64,000 bases of DNA. Origin: Datisca glomerata (taxonomy: Eukaryota; Streptophyta; Magnoliopsida; Cucurbitales; Datiscaceae). The stretch's first letter is position 1. Each line of letters opens with the position of its first letter. Below the pieces are notes generated by a model. The model ran no database searches. It was not told the origin of the DNA and was given only the letters and a program-made list of their open reading frames with translations. This document shows, in pieces, positions 20,966 through 33,138 of the stretch. A program made the translations under genes and the position numbers. The stretch covers positions 744,001-808,000 of the forward strand of contig QANY01002420.1 in assembly GCA_003255025.1 (NCBI GenBank), in the 5' to 3' direction.

Positions 20966-23771
20966 TTTTTTCTTTTTCAATTTTTCTAAATCAATCACAA
21001 GTTAAATGGGCATGTTAAAAGGGGCGAGATGGTCCAAAACACAGTACTTATTGGTCACAACATAGTAATTATCTGTCACAGGCAAGGAACATGACCAATT
21101 TAACGGGTAAAAGGATTTTCGAACAGAATGGGATCTTATAAATGGATCATAAAAGTTGAAGGGTCTATGAGGAAGAGGTTAAGGTTGATGGGCTCTCCTT
21201 AAAAATGACCAAAGTTGAAAGGGTGTATGTGAAATTAACCTTAAAGAAAAATAATAAAAAATGATCAAATTAAATTAATTGAATTTTGTATTCTATAGTA
21301 TAAAAATAGGCTTTCTAGGAAAATATGTCAATTTAAAAAAATAAAGAAATAAATGTCCCCAAAAGTATTGTTTTACACAAATCGCCAAAAATTATAAGAC
21401 TCATATATTTGCAACCTACATATACATTGAAAAGACAATGTTTCTCTCATTATAATACTAACAAAAGGCTCCGACATCATTCCCATCTCCGAACCCTAGC
21501 ATCACTAAACATAAACAAAGAAAAAAAAGACAGCATCGGTGAAATCTCAGTCCTAAACATCTTTGGACCCTAGCGTGAAACCTCAGTCCAAGCTCAAATC
21601 GTTCGAAATTGTTTCCGTTTGAAATTGATTTTTGTTCGAGTTCGATAGAGTTCAAAAATGTTTGAATTAGTTCAAAGTTATTTCGAATCAAGTCTGATTG
21701 GAGGTTGAATCTGTGTTATTACACAGCTTTTTTATTTTAGTTCTAGTTCGAGTTTGATTTCTTATATGTCAAACACGATTGTTGCTGTGTGATATTTTCG
21801 TTCAAATTGTAAGTGATAATTTTGTTCTTGTTTTATCTTCTGAATTGCCTTTTGAAATCGCAGAGATGGTTTTTGGATGATGCTTTTTTGTCTTATGAAC
21901 CGTAAGTGATAATTTGGAATTGTAATTGATGGTTTTCGAATTGTAAGTGATAATTTCAGCTGCATGATGCCTTTTTTATCTTATGTTGCATAATTTTGAA
22001 TTGCAGAGATGATTTTCGAACAATATAAAGTTTTAATCATTGTTTAATATGTAAGTGAGTATATAGACGTATACTACAAGTATCAATCCAATTTCTAACT
22101 GAATTTGTTTTGCTAAGTGTATATGTTGTTAAGTAAAGGATAATATACTATGAGTATATATCCAATTCTTGAAAATAACCAAGTTTGACAAAGTATATAC
22201 TGTGGAGTAAATGATAATATATTAGAATTAGGTTATAACACTAATTTATGCAATTGTAAGCATATGTTTATACATGAAGACTAAATACATATCTCTTATA
22301 GGAAAAAGAATGAAAAGCAAACGGTTATAAGAAGCTCAAGCATCAACTAGAGCGAACAAAAAACAAAAGGCTTTGACATCATTGATCATCCTCATCTTTG
22401 AACCCTACCATCACGATCAGTATAGAAAATGTGTGACATTATCTAAAACATGTAAAAGTACTTACTAAAAAAATACAAAGTCTTTGACATCATTGATCAT
22501 CCCCATCTTTGAACCCTAGCATCATTGGACATAAATTTGATGAACACGATTCAACAATACCACAATATCAAAATAACACAATACGTAAATATGTACCATA
22601 AGATAGATACTACACAACTGTATGATATATGACAATATACCATATAACAAATGATATCATACAATATAACATAGTACGGAATTATATAACATTAAGTATA
22701 TGTTTATATACTATATTTTAAATATTTCAAACAAATGAATATTCTAGAAAATGGAATAAACAGTATATATTTACATACTAACAGTATATATATATATACT
22801 GTATAAGAAAAATACTAATAGCAATTCCAGCAACAAGTTTCCTTTTAGCAGCAGCGGAAAAAGTAGCCAAATGTGCTTTAGAAAAGAAAAAAATAGAAAA
22901 GTTGCAGAGATGAAAAAAGTAGAAACGAAAATTGCAGAAACAAAATTACAGAACAAAAATTACAGCGGCAACCTGAAAAACATTAAAATGATATTGCAGA
23001 AGCGAAAAAAGTAGAAAAAAATAAGCAAAAAGGAAATAAGTAACTAATATTGCCAAAAAAATACAGATTCAAAAGCAATAAAAATGATATTGCCAAATTG
23101 CATATTCAAATGCAACAAAAACGAAAAAAGAAGACGGATTATAATACTAATAAAAGACCCGATTTCTTAGAAGAATGCCAGAGTATGATTGGAGGCCGAA
23201 GTAATGAACAATGAATGAAGAATGGAATAACGCCGAAATTTTGAAGCCGGAATTTCGCTGTAAATATGCCGTAGATGAGGAAGAAGAAGTTAAGCGACAG
23301 AAAGTTTTTAATATTAAAACCTAAAAAGCAACAGTTAGTTTTATAAAGGGGAAGAAACATAAAAACATAATTAAAATCGTAACTATCTATTCTCCTAAAA
23401 GGAGGATTCAGCCATATGTGCAAAGCATAAATTTAAAGGACATAATACAAAATTGCAACTTTAAACAGCCTAATCCCCTAATTTTCCCCTAAAAATACAT
23501 GACAAAACTAGTAATCTTTTATATAAATATATACTATAGTATAAAATATGACATGACAAAATTAGTAATCTTATATATATGTTGTCGTATTGACATCTCT
23601 AATGATGTCAAGTGTCATACCGCACTTACGCCATTAATTGTTTATGAATGTTGCCTTTCCATTATGATTGTTTGATTACCTAATTAGTTCCACACTCACC
23701 ACTTTTCAATATTCCACCTCCTCTAAATTCTCTTCACTCATATTTACCCAACCGACGAACGTTTATCATTC
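20966..23771. other. AT-rich intergenic sequence with a dispersed short repeat
   Basis: No coding similarity was found; ORFs here, such as 21458-21691 and 23139-23423 on the minus strand, look accidental. A ~45-bp motif with TTGACATCATTGATCATCC and CATCTTTGAACCCTA occurs near 22370 and 22480, with a weaker copy near 21468. Stretches at 22560-22800 are made of AT-rich ATATACCATATAAC-like repeats. Confidence 0.6.
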
Positions 23772-23776
23772 ATCCG
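23772..23776. repeat. Target-site duplication of Gypsy element, left
   Basis: ATCCG directly before the LTR terminus TATAAAGG, matching ATCCG at 33134-33138. Confidence 0.8.
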
Positions 23777-24235
23777 TATAAAGGATTTTTCCTCACTCAC
23801 TCAAAAAGCAATAGGGAGAAGAGAGTAAAGAGAGTATGAATGATGAAATAGTTGAAGAATTACTCGATTCGTATTGATTCTATTAATCTTACAATTAGTC
23901 TCTATTTATAGGTCATTCCAAGATCTAATCAAATATTCTTATAAATGAAAATATCCTTTTAAGAACAGAATATTCACTGTAATCTAGGAATATTTAACCA
24001 TAACTGGGAGATTACCATCATATTCTATGAATTACAATCATATTTTAGGGTTCATAAGAATATTTCTTAAGAATCATATATTTTGATTTTAACTAATGAA
24101 TTAATCATTGTCGTCAGATTGATCCCATGGTCTTGATTCTTTTTTCCTGTTTTGTCATGATGGTGGTCTTCGAACTCTCTTCTAATTGGCTATTTTCAGC
24201 ACCCGTGTCCCTAGTGGTTATTTTACCCATGTTCA
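23777..24235 (-). repeat. 3' LTR of Gypsy element
   Basis: 459 bp. On the minus strand it runs from TGAACATGGG to CCTTTATA. It matches 32677-33133 throughout: GGAGAAGAGAGTAAAGAGAG, the GAATATTTAACCATAA block and the GGTGGTCTTCGAACTCTC block. It lacks the usual CA terminus, ending TATA instead. Confidence 0.9.
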
Positions 24236-24243
24236 TCCCCCCC
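24236..24243 (-). other. Polypurine tract of Gypsy element
   Basis: TCCCCCCC on the plus strand, that is GGGGGGGA on the minus strand, immediately upstream of the 3' LTR start TGAACA. Confidence 0.7.
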
Positions 24244-24866
24244 ATTACACTCAGCAAAATTTCATTTGTTGATTTGTAATGATGATAAATTATGGTTTAC
24301 GTGTGTTTCGATAAAATGGTTTGATGGGATTTTTTTGTCTTTTACGCCATTTATTAGAACCTGCAATCATTAATAACCTGATAAGATAATAATTAATAAG
24401 TAAGAAAAGTGTGTACCTTTTCGTCTCCCGCTTCATTTCCCGCTCCTACTGACACTTTCCTCGTTGATACACAAAATGGCCTCTCATCATTTCTCCCTGT
24501 CTCTTCGTCTTCCCGTTCTCAGTCATTCTTATTGGAAACATACGGCACGTGCTTCGGTGACTTGTTTTTTATGAGACATGTTCCTTTTCCTTTCTAGTTA
24601 TCACTATGTCATTCGTTAGTTCAGACAACGGTTTCATCATCTTGTTAGTCACACCTGCCTGGAAAACATCCTTTCCATTATCCGTTTTCAAGATTTATAA
24701 GGCATTTTTTTCATTTTCTTTTCAAGTCTCCTGATTATTTAAGGACATTTCCTCCTCATTTCTTCTTCACCTTCTGCCTTCGCTCCTAGTAAGTTTCTTC
24801 CTATCCTCTCCTTCTCTGCAAGCTTTCTTCTCCTCTGTAAATTTCTCCTTAGTGAGTTTCTAAGTT

Positions 24867-26334
24867 ATGGCAAGCGAGGGCACCCAATTCAAACCTCCCG
24901 TTCCCTTAGTTAGGACCCAAGCTGAGCTTGACATTTATATAGCCTCTCATCGTGATGCCTTCCCACCAAATGTCATTGTGGTTTAGGGGAGAGTCATATG
25001 AATGGTATGCCTTCTAGAGCTACGAACTAAATTACCTTAAGCCAAATGTATATAACAAACCATACTTATCTTGGGCCTCCAAGGGAAAACTCAACACTGC
25101 TTACCATTATTGAGAGTAGGACTGGACTGATCTTCTTAATCCATAGAGGGATGTTAACATCGCTTTCATCCATGTTGCGATTCTCATTGCCTCCACGTCT
25201 GCTCCAACATCTTCTTCTTCCATTCCCCAAGGTATTCTCATTCCTGCTTTGCATAATGCTCCTGCCATTTCAATTTTAAGTACTTCTATTTCGACTTACT
25301 CTAAACAGGAAGACGAGGAAAGTGTGACCCTGCTTTGAAGGTTTACCACCAGTGTTGCTATGTCGAGACGTCTCCGCAATACCATAGTTGGGGTGGTTAA
25401 TGTGGAGAGGAACGTTCGCCGAAGGCGAGACACACTAAGTTCTTCTTAAGCCACCCTCTGTCTCAGTTCCGCTCCTACTGCTCCTATTGCTCTCGTCGCC
25501 CCTACTCCCATAATCCCTACTGCGCTTGCTGCCCAGGAAGAGTAAAGAGAGTCTGTTCTTGTTCATTCTTATGGCTCTCAAGAGGGAAAAGAATAGCCTT
25601 CTTTGTTGAGATGAAGACATTTTGTAGGTGCTCCCCCATCCCTTCATCCGTGAAATTCCACAATGATCCCCATTCAACACACATAGCGCTCTGCGGGGTC
25701 CCGTCTGATGTGGACATGGTGACTTCCTGTAACATGACTGTAGGGAACCATCTCTGCTTCCTGAGTCATGGTTTTATGAAGGTCCTGGTCTTTTCCTTTC
25801 TCTTTTTCCTGCTTTTTCCTTTGTCTGATTTTTCTGTTTACTAACATTTGACATCTTTTTACACATATTTCAGGCCATCATTTTTCACAATAGCCTTTAA
25901 AAGCATTCTTTTCCAAATGAGTAAAGTATGGCTCATTGGAAGAATAAGTTTCAAGGATGCCATGTCGTCCTTGAACGTTTCTAGGCTAGGACTGAACGAC
26001 TGAAGAGAAGTGAGGTCGATCTTCAAAGTTCGTGGAGAGGTTCGCTCAGGATGCAGCTGCGACAGTCGAGGAACATGCAAAGCTTGAGGACTCATTGAAG
26101 GCTGTCAGAAAGTCCTTAAAAGAATCTAAAAGGTCTTTAGTTGCTTCTGAAGAGAAGTTAAAGGCCACAGAAGAGAAACTGACGGATGCTAAGCTGGTCA
26201 GATCTAAGGACGAGAGGAGAGAGAGCCAAATGGAAGAAGCTTTTCAGGCCTTTTTTGATAAGGCTGAGAAGTTGGTCTACCGAGCCGGCTACAAGGATAG
26301 GTTAGCTAACCAAACCTCCCAAGGTTCCCCTTGA
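24867..26334 (+). pseudogene. Antisense ORF of Tat-type Gypsy element, broken
   Basis: On the strand opposite to gag-pol. It starts ATG GCA AGC GAG GGC at 24867 and reads RTQAELDIYIASHRDAFPP before a stop near 24987. Broken frames follow with an ASTSAPTSSSSIPQG linker (about 25190) and an RRLRNTIVGVVNVERNVRR segment (about 25360). The last frame (26032-26334) is a clear coiled coil rich in K, E, S and A, with EEKLKATEEKLTDAKL. The layout of N-terminal domain, low-complexity linker and C-terminal coiled coil is that of the extra antisense ORF of plant Tat elements (putative gypsy-type transposon protein). Its function is unknown. It is far from any host gene and shares the element boundaries. 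Confidence 0.65.
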
Positions 26335-26434
26335 TGATGCTTCAGAATCTCAAGTTGAGGCAAACATTTCAACTAAATATGCTTCGGTTTGCACTACAGC
26401 TGATACCTCTGTTTCAGCTGATGAAGTTGCTCCC

Positions 26435-26454
26435 GGGGGGGGGGGGGGGGGGGG
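26435..26454. other. G homopolymer and ambiguous base (assembly artefact likely)
   Basis: A run of 20 G follows TCCC and is followed within ten bases by an N at 26464 and GGGGAGGG. Local sequence is unreliable. The low-quality stretch falls just after the antisense coiled-coil ORF of the Gypsy element. Confidence 0.85.
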
Positions 26455-26974
26455 CGCTTTTTTNGGGGAGGGACTTAGTTCCTATTTTCTAGGCTTTTTG
26501 TAATTTGCACTTTACATTTTCTGTACCTGCACTTTTCTTTTCATAAAGGTCATTTTGTAATTTTCATCTCTCTATTAATGAAATAATATTTTCCAATAAT
26601 TTGTCAAATTAGTGCTCTCCTTTTTCTGAAGAATTACTGTACTCTCATCTTTAGTCAATTAGAAATTACTTTTTGTCAATTGTGTTGGATGCTTTGGCAA
26701 AACTAGAAAATCTTGCTATCAAGTAAACTTGCAATAATTCACGTTAACACTTAAAAGATTTGCTTTGTATCAAACTTAAAGGAAATTTCACTTACAATGT
26801 TTTTGTTGGTGCATCCGCTTTCTCTGTAATCCGTTCTCAAGGACTTCAATTTCTGCCTTTTTAGTTTCTTTTTGGAAACTGACGGATGCCCATTTTTCTT
26901 CTTTGGAATTTCTGGTCTCGTTCTACCTAGATCTCCCACTTCCTTCAAGTTGTCTGCTTTTATATACTTAAGCT

Positions 26975-27400
26975 TTCGCTTGTTTTGATTTCAACATATC
27001 TGGGAGAAGGTTTTTCCCGCTCTCAAGGCTTGTGTCACAAGACCGCCGACCTTGATTTTCACATTTTTGGGAGAAGATTTTTTCCGCTTCCCATGGGCTT
27101 AACCCACAAGACCGCCGACCTTGATTTCCATGTTTCTAGGAGAATGTTTTTCCCACTTCCAATGGCTTAGGCCACAAGACCGTCGACATTCAATTTTCAC
27201 ATTTTAGAGAGAATGTTTTTTTTTTGCTCTCAAGGGCTTAGGTGACAAGACTGCCGACCTTTAATTTTCACAATTTAGAGATAAGGTTTTTCTCGCTCTC
27301 AGGGGCTTAGACCACAAGATCACCGACCTTTAATTTCAACATTTTAGAGAGAATGTTTTCCAAGAGCTTAGGTCACAAGATCACGCATTTAATTTGTTTT
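26975..27400. repeat. ~65-bp minisatellite, about six copies, in the Gypsy element
   Basis: Repeats of the type CACAAGACCGCCGACCTTGA followed by a TTTTCACATTTTGGGAGAA-like stretch recur near 27038, 27103, 27170, 27245, 27310 and 27375, with increasing divergence to the right. The array lies between the integrase and the antisense ORF, where Tat elements often carry tandem repeats that can grow into satellites. A short (GA)n run follows at 27413-27424. Confidence 0.85.
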
Positions 27401-27529
27401 GTTAGAGAAGAGAGAGAGAGAGAGTTGACACAGAATTTCTATGTGAAAAACCAATACAAAAAATCCACGAGAAAATTATTCACTATCATATTCAAAAATT
27501 AAACAATGTACTTTTTCATATGAATGGCA

Positions 27530-28260
27530 TTCCACGGCTTTTTCAGATCTTCCCCTTCTTCTGTTGTCAGGTAGTAATAGCCGCTGCCACTTACTTCTTT
27601 GATAATGTATGGTCCTTCCTAGGTTGGTCTAAACTTTCCTTCCGCTTAGAAGACTTTCTTCAGATTTAGATTCTCTTTCTAGAACTCTCGTTTTCTAACT
27701 CTTCTTCAGAAGTAAGATTTTCTTTTCTGGTTGTAATTAGCTATCCGGATAAGAACCGTTTCTCTTCTTTCCTCTAACAAATCAAGGTTTCCCTTTAGGA
27801 TTGTTTCATTCTACTGCTCGCTTAATTTTGACTTCATAGTTGGGCTCCCAATTTCAACTGGTATTACCACTTCCATTCTGTATGCCAAAGAAAAAAGTGT
27901 TTCACCGCTTCCATTCTGATGCCCGTTGTCAGAGACAAGAATCCTATATCGGCGCACTATATTATTCCATAAGAATCCTTTTACTTCCTTGTGAATCGTT
28001 ACGAAAGCTTTAATTTCAATCCACTTGGTGAAGTAATCTGTTGCTACTAGTAGAAAACATTTTTTAACTGGTGCCATAGGAAGTGGTCCAATAATGTCCA
28101 ATGCCCATAGCACGAATGACCATGGGACTGCCACTGTGTTGTGTTCTTCAGGAGTCATTTTAGCTATGGGAGTGAAGCGTTAACATTTATTACACCTTTT
28201 TGCATACTACTTAGTGGCTTGATGCATTTAAGCTAGTAATACCCTTTGTTCACACCTTGT
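27530..28260 (-). pseudogene. Gypsy integrase, with internal deletion
   Basis: The frame at 27811-28158 reads LWALDIIGPLPMAPVKKCFLLVATDYFTKWIEIKA in spaced blocks, with the first catalytic Asp in ALDIIGP and the second at VSDNG. The sequence then jumps within a few residues to SLAYRMEVVIPVEIG, which normally lies about 70 or more residues downstream. The segment holding the catalytic Glu is therefore deleted. The C-terminal domain (27530-27800) reads GPYIIKEVSGSGYYYL and PWNAIHMKKY. The zinc-binding part upstream is degraded (CAKRCNKC near 28170-28200). Confidence 0.85.
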
Positions 28261-28699
28261 GAGCTAGAGATATTCCCCCAGTATGATTCTCGTATATTCC
28301 TTCGTGGACTTTTTTTACTTAGGCATATTGCGCCTCCTTTTCCCATAGACACTTCAAATATGATCCAGAAAAAGATCTTTTATACATCAATCTGTTAATT
28401 AGACAATACTTGGCACTTTGCTGTTAAATTTTCTTTGTCTGGAGCTTATCAAGGAAGTGCCCCATCCTTTAAGTAGCAAATCACGTCATCTTGCCAGCTT
28501 GGTTCTTTTTCAACTTCTACATCTGCCACTTCCTTTAGCGAGGATAAGATACTTGGTTTTTCGAGAAATTCTACTATACATTCATTTTATGCTGGAATTG
28601 CAGTGAAGACCCCAAGTTTGCCTATTTTCCGTTCTCAGGATCTGACGAATCTCATAGCTTTTCAGTTGAGTCAATAACTCTTTCACTCGTTGCAAGTAA

Positions 28700-29130
28700 A
28701 TGATCATTCTTTCATCTTTTTCTGTGAATTCTCAGGTTACCTGTTTCACAATTAGCAATGACCCACCAAATATTTCTACATTAGTTACCTCCAATTCCCG
28801 TAGCAAAGAGACTCCCGCTATCAAAGCTTCGTACTCTGCTTCATTTTTCAAGGCGTTCAATCTGAATGAAATAGAATTTTTCAATGTTTCTCCGAACGGG
28901 GTCTGCAGCACCACTCCCACTCTGGCTCCCTTATCATTTGAGGCTCCATTAACGTATAGCATCATCCAAGTTCCATTTTCTCCTTCGATTTGCAATCCGT
29001 TGTCAACTTCCTCCTCGTCGCTTGTGAAGTCTGCTACAAAGTCAGCCAGAACTTGCCCCTTAATTGACATCATTGGTTCATTATGGATTTCATACTTGTT
29101 GAGCTATATTGCCCACTTCACCATTCCCCG
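28700..29130 (-). pseudogene. Gypsy RNase H, partly intact
   Basis: The frame at 28732-29073 reads GQVLADFVADF, WMMLYVNGASNDKGARVGVVLQTP, LNALKNEAEYEALIAGVSL and VEIFGGSLLIVKQVT. The first catalytic Asp (usually in YVDGAS) is Asn here and the Asp of GDS is Gly, while the Glu of AEYEAL is kept. With two of the key residues lost it should be inactive. Confidence 0.85.
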
Positions 29131-29439
29131 CTGACTTCAAGTGAATGCAATAAGCTTCTGATCAATGAGTCTGTCAACACCTTTATGTTATGCGCTTGGA
29201 AGTAAAGCCTCAACTTCCTTACCGCCGTCACCACGACCAATACTAACTTCTCTATCTTCTTGTATTGGGTTTCAGATGCTACTAGGCTCTTGCTCACAAA
29301 TTACACGGGCCTTTGTTTTCTTCCTTTTTCTCTGATAAGAACGGCACTGACAGCCATTTGTGACACAGCTACGTACAGAAATAATTTTTCTTCAGGTGTC
29401 AGTTTTGAAGCAATGGAGGAGTTGTATATTCCTGATTCT

Positions 29440-30250
29440 ATTTAGGGCCTTTTCACACTCTTCACCCCCGCCATCGAAGGAATTTTTTTTAACTTTGTGA
29501 GGAATGCTTGCATTTATCCATTGACCTCGAACATAATCTGTTCAGAGCCTCAAATCTTCCAGTTAAGTCTTCTATCTCATTACAGTTTCTAGGGGACTTC
29601 ATCTCCAAGATGGCCTTCACTTGATGTGGGTTGACCTCGATTCCCCATTATGTGACCATATGTAAAAACTTTCCCGATGCTACACCAAACGTACATTTCT
29701 CCAGGTTCAGTTTCATGCAACTTTCTCTTAGGATCAAGAAGGCTTCGTCCAACTCCTTGATGTGGTCTTCCCGTTTACGACTCTTCACCAACATGTCTTC
29801 TACATAGACTTCCATGGTTTTTCCAATCTACTCCCAGAAAATCGTATTCACGAACATTTGGCAAGTTGCACCTATATTTTTCAACCTAAAAGGCATCACT
29901 TTATAACAGAAAGTACCTCGTTCAATTATAAATGAAGTTTTTTCCTGGTCAATGGAACATTGTCACCTGGTTATATCCAGAGAAGGCTTCCATGAAACTT
30001 AGAAGTTCATGTCCTGACGTGGCATCTACCATCTGATTTACTCTTGGAATGAATATTCATCCTTCAGGCATGCTTTATTCAGATCAGTAAAATCCACACA
30101 GATTCTCCACTTCCCGTTCTTCTTCTTTACCATAACAATGTTGGCGAGTCACTCTAGGTAGTTCACCTCGTAAATGAAGTCCATTTTCATCAGTTTTTCC
30201 ACTTCTTCTTTTATAATCATATTTTGTTCTAGAGCAAAACTCATCTTCTG
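29440..30250 (-). pseudogene. Gypsy reverse transcriptase, broken
   Basis: From 30250 downward the minus strand reads EEVEKLMKMDFIYEVNYLE, a stop, ANIVMVKKKNGKWRICVDFTDLNKAC, then a degraded stretch. The SFIIERGTFCYKVMPF and GATCQMFVN blocks follow, then the catalytic box YVEDMLVKS near 29790-29815. The box normally reads YVDDMLVKS; one catalytic Asp is Glu. EVNPHQVKAILEM (about 29620) follows. Confidence 0.85.
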
Positions 30251-30599
30251 TTGTGATTGTTATTCTTCTGTATGCAGGTTATGGCATATTATGCCTTAAG
30301 GGATACATGCTATTTCTTGTGTCATAGTCGTAAAAATGTCTCTGGAACCCCCGTAGGAATTCCGTCAACCTTTATTTCTTTGTCTGCTTAAGGTGGGCCC
30401 CAATATTGGTTGTCTTCTACGTCTCCTCATCTAAACAGACAGATTCAGTTTCTTCCCCTACCTCGTACATTGGGCTCACCTGCCCATCCTCTTGTGATTG
30501 TTATTCTTCTGTAGCTGCCGCCTATTCCTCCCCCTCTCTTTTCCATTTTCTTCTTTCTTGTGATTCAAGTGCAGTCACAATGCAGATACGAGCAGCAGC

Positions 30600-30917
30600 T
30601 TAATCGCCCCTTATGGTCTTGATCCCTTTCAGAGATGGGTATTTCAACACTTGGTAGAATTTTGACAGTACAACTTTCATCTTGTGTAGCCAGGTTCTTC
30701 CCTGGATAACGTTATATGGGGATGGGGTGCCTAATACCACGAATTCTGTAAGATGGTTGAACGACTCAACATTTTTAAAAAGGGATCCCTTCAGAATAAC
30801 TGATGGCTCCATTGAATCCCACCAGTGATTGTGGTGGTTCTTGTAGTTGTTGATCTCCCATGGACATCTTTTTAAGTGTGGACTGATGCCAATTATTGAC
30901 GACGCTCCCATCATCAA
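30600..30917 (-). pseudogene. Gypsy protease region, C-terminal part
   Basis: The frame reads LTEFVVLGTPSPYNVIQGRTWLHKMKVV and then YQVLKYPSLKGIKTIRGD, matching the conserved block at the end of plant Gypsy proteases and the link to reverse transcriptase. The N-terminal part with the catalytic DTG motif lies in a different frame and was not found intact. Confidence 0.75.
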
Positions 30918-31499
30918 TCAGTACTCCTCTCAATAAGCAATTTCTTACTTGTATTGAAATGACTAGGGGGTCGTTGTGATGATTATCAACGGGAGATTCT
31001 CGTTATCATTCGAAGAGCTTCCTCACTCCCAGTTTCCTCCAACATTGGCTTCTTACAATATACCTTTCATTCTTTCCTCGCTCCCTCTTATTCAATCAAC
31101 GCAATAATGGTATTGATGGTCTAGAGCAGTTGCTTCCCGTGGTCACATTTCTCCCCGTCATGAACTTTCTTTTCATTTTCCCGTGTTGGTTCTTCTTTTT
31201 TCACATACTGATTTAGGTAACCGTCTTTGGCTAGTTTCTCACTAAATTGTTTCAGCTAGAAGTAGTCCTTCACATAATGTCCGCTACTCCTATGGTAGGA
31301 GTAGTATTTGTCTTTGTCCTTATAATGCGGCTCATGTGTGTGGGGTCAACCTCTTCAACCAAGGTTTAACTTTGATCATATCAAGGACTTGGTTTATTGA
31401 CACTATGAGAGGTGTATAGACTTTGCCTCTGGGATGGATGTCAATAGTGTATCTCTTTTAGCTTTCGGTCTTGTCCAGCTTACTATCACAACATCCACT

Positions 31500-32613
31500 A
31501 TCTTTCTATGTTCTCTGAGTTCTCTTTCTGTTGGTTCTAGAGTTCCATTCTTCTTTTTTAGACTCATCATTCCTCTGTTTTGCCAGGTTCAATAAACTTT
31601 TCTTTTCTTCTTCTAGTGTAATGTAGGTTTTTTCCTGCTGGAATGTCTCAGCCATAGTCAAGCCTTCACCTTTGACAGATCCTCGAAGAGGGGTGAGTTT
31701 AGGTCTAGCCCTCATCTGAAAGCTAGCCTGACCACTTAGTCGTCACAGTTCTCCACCTTGGTCTTCTCCTCTTTGAATATGTAGGTATATTCATGTAGAG
31801 ATTCTCCTTTCCTAGCAAAATTAGTTAGGAGGTACTCCGCGTCCTCCATCACCGCACGATATGTAGAGTACTCCTCCAAAAAGATAGTAGAGATGACAGT
31901 AAAGTTAGTAATTGAATGAGCAGGAAGGGAATGATACCATTTTAAAGCAGTTCCGTCCTGGCTAGTGGGGAACATTCGGCACATCAGTGAGTCCTCGTGC
32001 TGATACAACAACATAACTCGCTTGAACCGTTTGAGATTGTCCATCGGATCAGACTTTCCTTCATAGCACTTGAATTTTTATGTCACAAACTTCTTTTTAG
32101 TATTGGGGCTCCTAGGATTTCCCAACTTAGGGGGTTCTAGTGAGCGATTCGAGAACAGCCTTTCCCGCACTCCCCAGATTTCTGAGCTCCATCATTTTTC
32201 TTTCCAGCATCTCCTTCATAGCCTCTTCAGTCATGACTTTCAGTGGACGGGCTTCTCCCATTGTATCTTTCATATGGAGTTGGGACTAGATTTCTACGTC
32301 TTCATTCAGCACATTTATATTGTTCTCATTGTCCTCCCACCTGGCTTCTCGTCCACCTTATTCTGAACGATTTTCCGTTCTTCGCGGTTGGTTCATTGGC
32401 CAGCCTCTGCAAGTGTCTGTGCAAGTTGATATGGTCTTGCACCATTTACCACGCATTACATAGTGTTTCAGCATTCCTCTGCTCTATCTTCTGCATCACA
32501 TTTAAGATCGTCTGGAGCATCTCAACTGGCAGAGCGGGATGATTGACATGATCCTACTCGTTCTCAGTTTTGTTTCCTAGGTTAAGGGCAGTGTTTGATC
32601 TGGTTCTAGGCAT
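31500..32613 (-). pseudogene. Gypsy gag, broken
   Basis: The start codon is at 32613 on the minus strand (MPRTRSNTALNLGNKTENE, then a stop). An ALPVEMLQTILNVMQKIEQRNAETL segment follows near 32450-32520. The best-preserved part is the frame at 31736-32044: MCRMFPTSQDGTALKWYHSLPAHSI and YLLTNFARKGESLHEY, the retrotransposon gag domain. Next is the ARPKLTPLRGSVKG segment (31506-31715). Confidence 0.85.
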
Positions 32614-32654
32614 CGTTTGGTTTTGGAAAGGTTTTTTCTTAAGGTTTTCTCTTT

Positions 32655-32676
32655 ACTCTCAATGAAAGCACCGAAA
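32655..32676 (-). other. Primer-binding region of Gypsy element
   Basis: The minus strand reads TTTCGGTGCTTTCATTGAG immediately after the 5' LTR end CCTTTATA. A GGTGCTTTCATTGAGAG sequence is the usual start of the internal region in this type of plant Gypsy element. I did not assign the priming tRNA. Confidence 0.6.
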
Positions 32677-33133
32677 TATAAAGGATTTTCCTCACTCACT
32701 CGAAAAGCAGTAGGGAGAAGAGAGTAAAGAGAGTATGAACGATGAAATAGTTGAAGAATTACTCGGTTTGTATTGATTCCATTAAGCTTACAATTAGCCT
32801 CTATTTATAGGCCATTCAAAGATCTAATTAAATATTCTTATAAACGGAAATATCCTTTTAAGAACGGAATATTCACCGTAACTAGGAATATTTAACCATA
32901 AGTGGGAGATTACTACCATATTCTAGGGATTGCAATCATATTTAAAGTATCATAAGAACATTCCCTGAGAATCATATATTTTCGTTTTAACTATTGAATT
33001 AATCCATGCCGTCAAATTGATCTCACGGTTTTGATTACTTTTTTCTGTTTCACCACGATGGTGGTTTTCGAACTCTCTTCTAATTGGTTCTTTTCAGCAC
33101 ACATGTCCTTAGTAGTGGTTTCATCCTTGTTCA
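32677..33133 (-). repeat. 5' LTR of Gypsy element
   Basis: 457 bp matching 23777-24235. On the minus strand it starts TGAACAAGGATG and ends CCTTTATA. It is followed on the plus strand by the ATCCG target duplication (33134-33138). Confidence 0.9.
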
Positions 33134-33138
33134 ATCCG

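Larger units (their letters stand above)
23777..33133 (-). mobile_element. Degenerate Gypsy (Ty3-type) retrotransposon of Tat type, minus strand
   Basis: About 9.36 kb, bounded by alignable LTRs (23777-24235 and 32677-33133) and by a 5-bp duplication ATCCG. Reading the minus strand, the order is 5' LTR, PBS region, gag (ATG at 32613), protease, reverse transcriptase, RNase H, integrase, minisatellite, an opposite-strand ORF, polypurine tract and 3' LTR. The extra antisense ORF between pol and the 3' LTR, and the tandem repeats beside it, are characters of the Tat lineage of plant Gypsy elements. Every coding part has stops, frameshifts or deletions. Confidence 0.9.

Noticed and set aside
20966..23771. 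A further transposon based on the TTGACATCATTGATCATCC repeats
   Set aside because: Only two good copies and one weak copy, without termini or target duplications.
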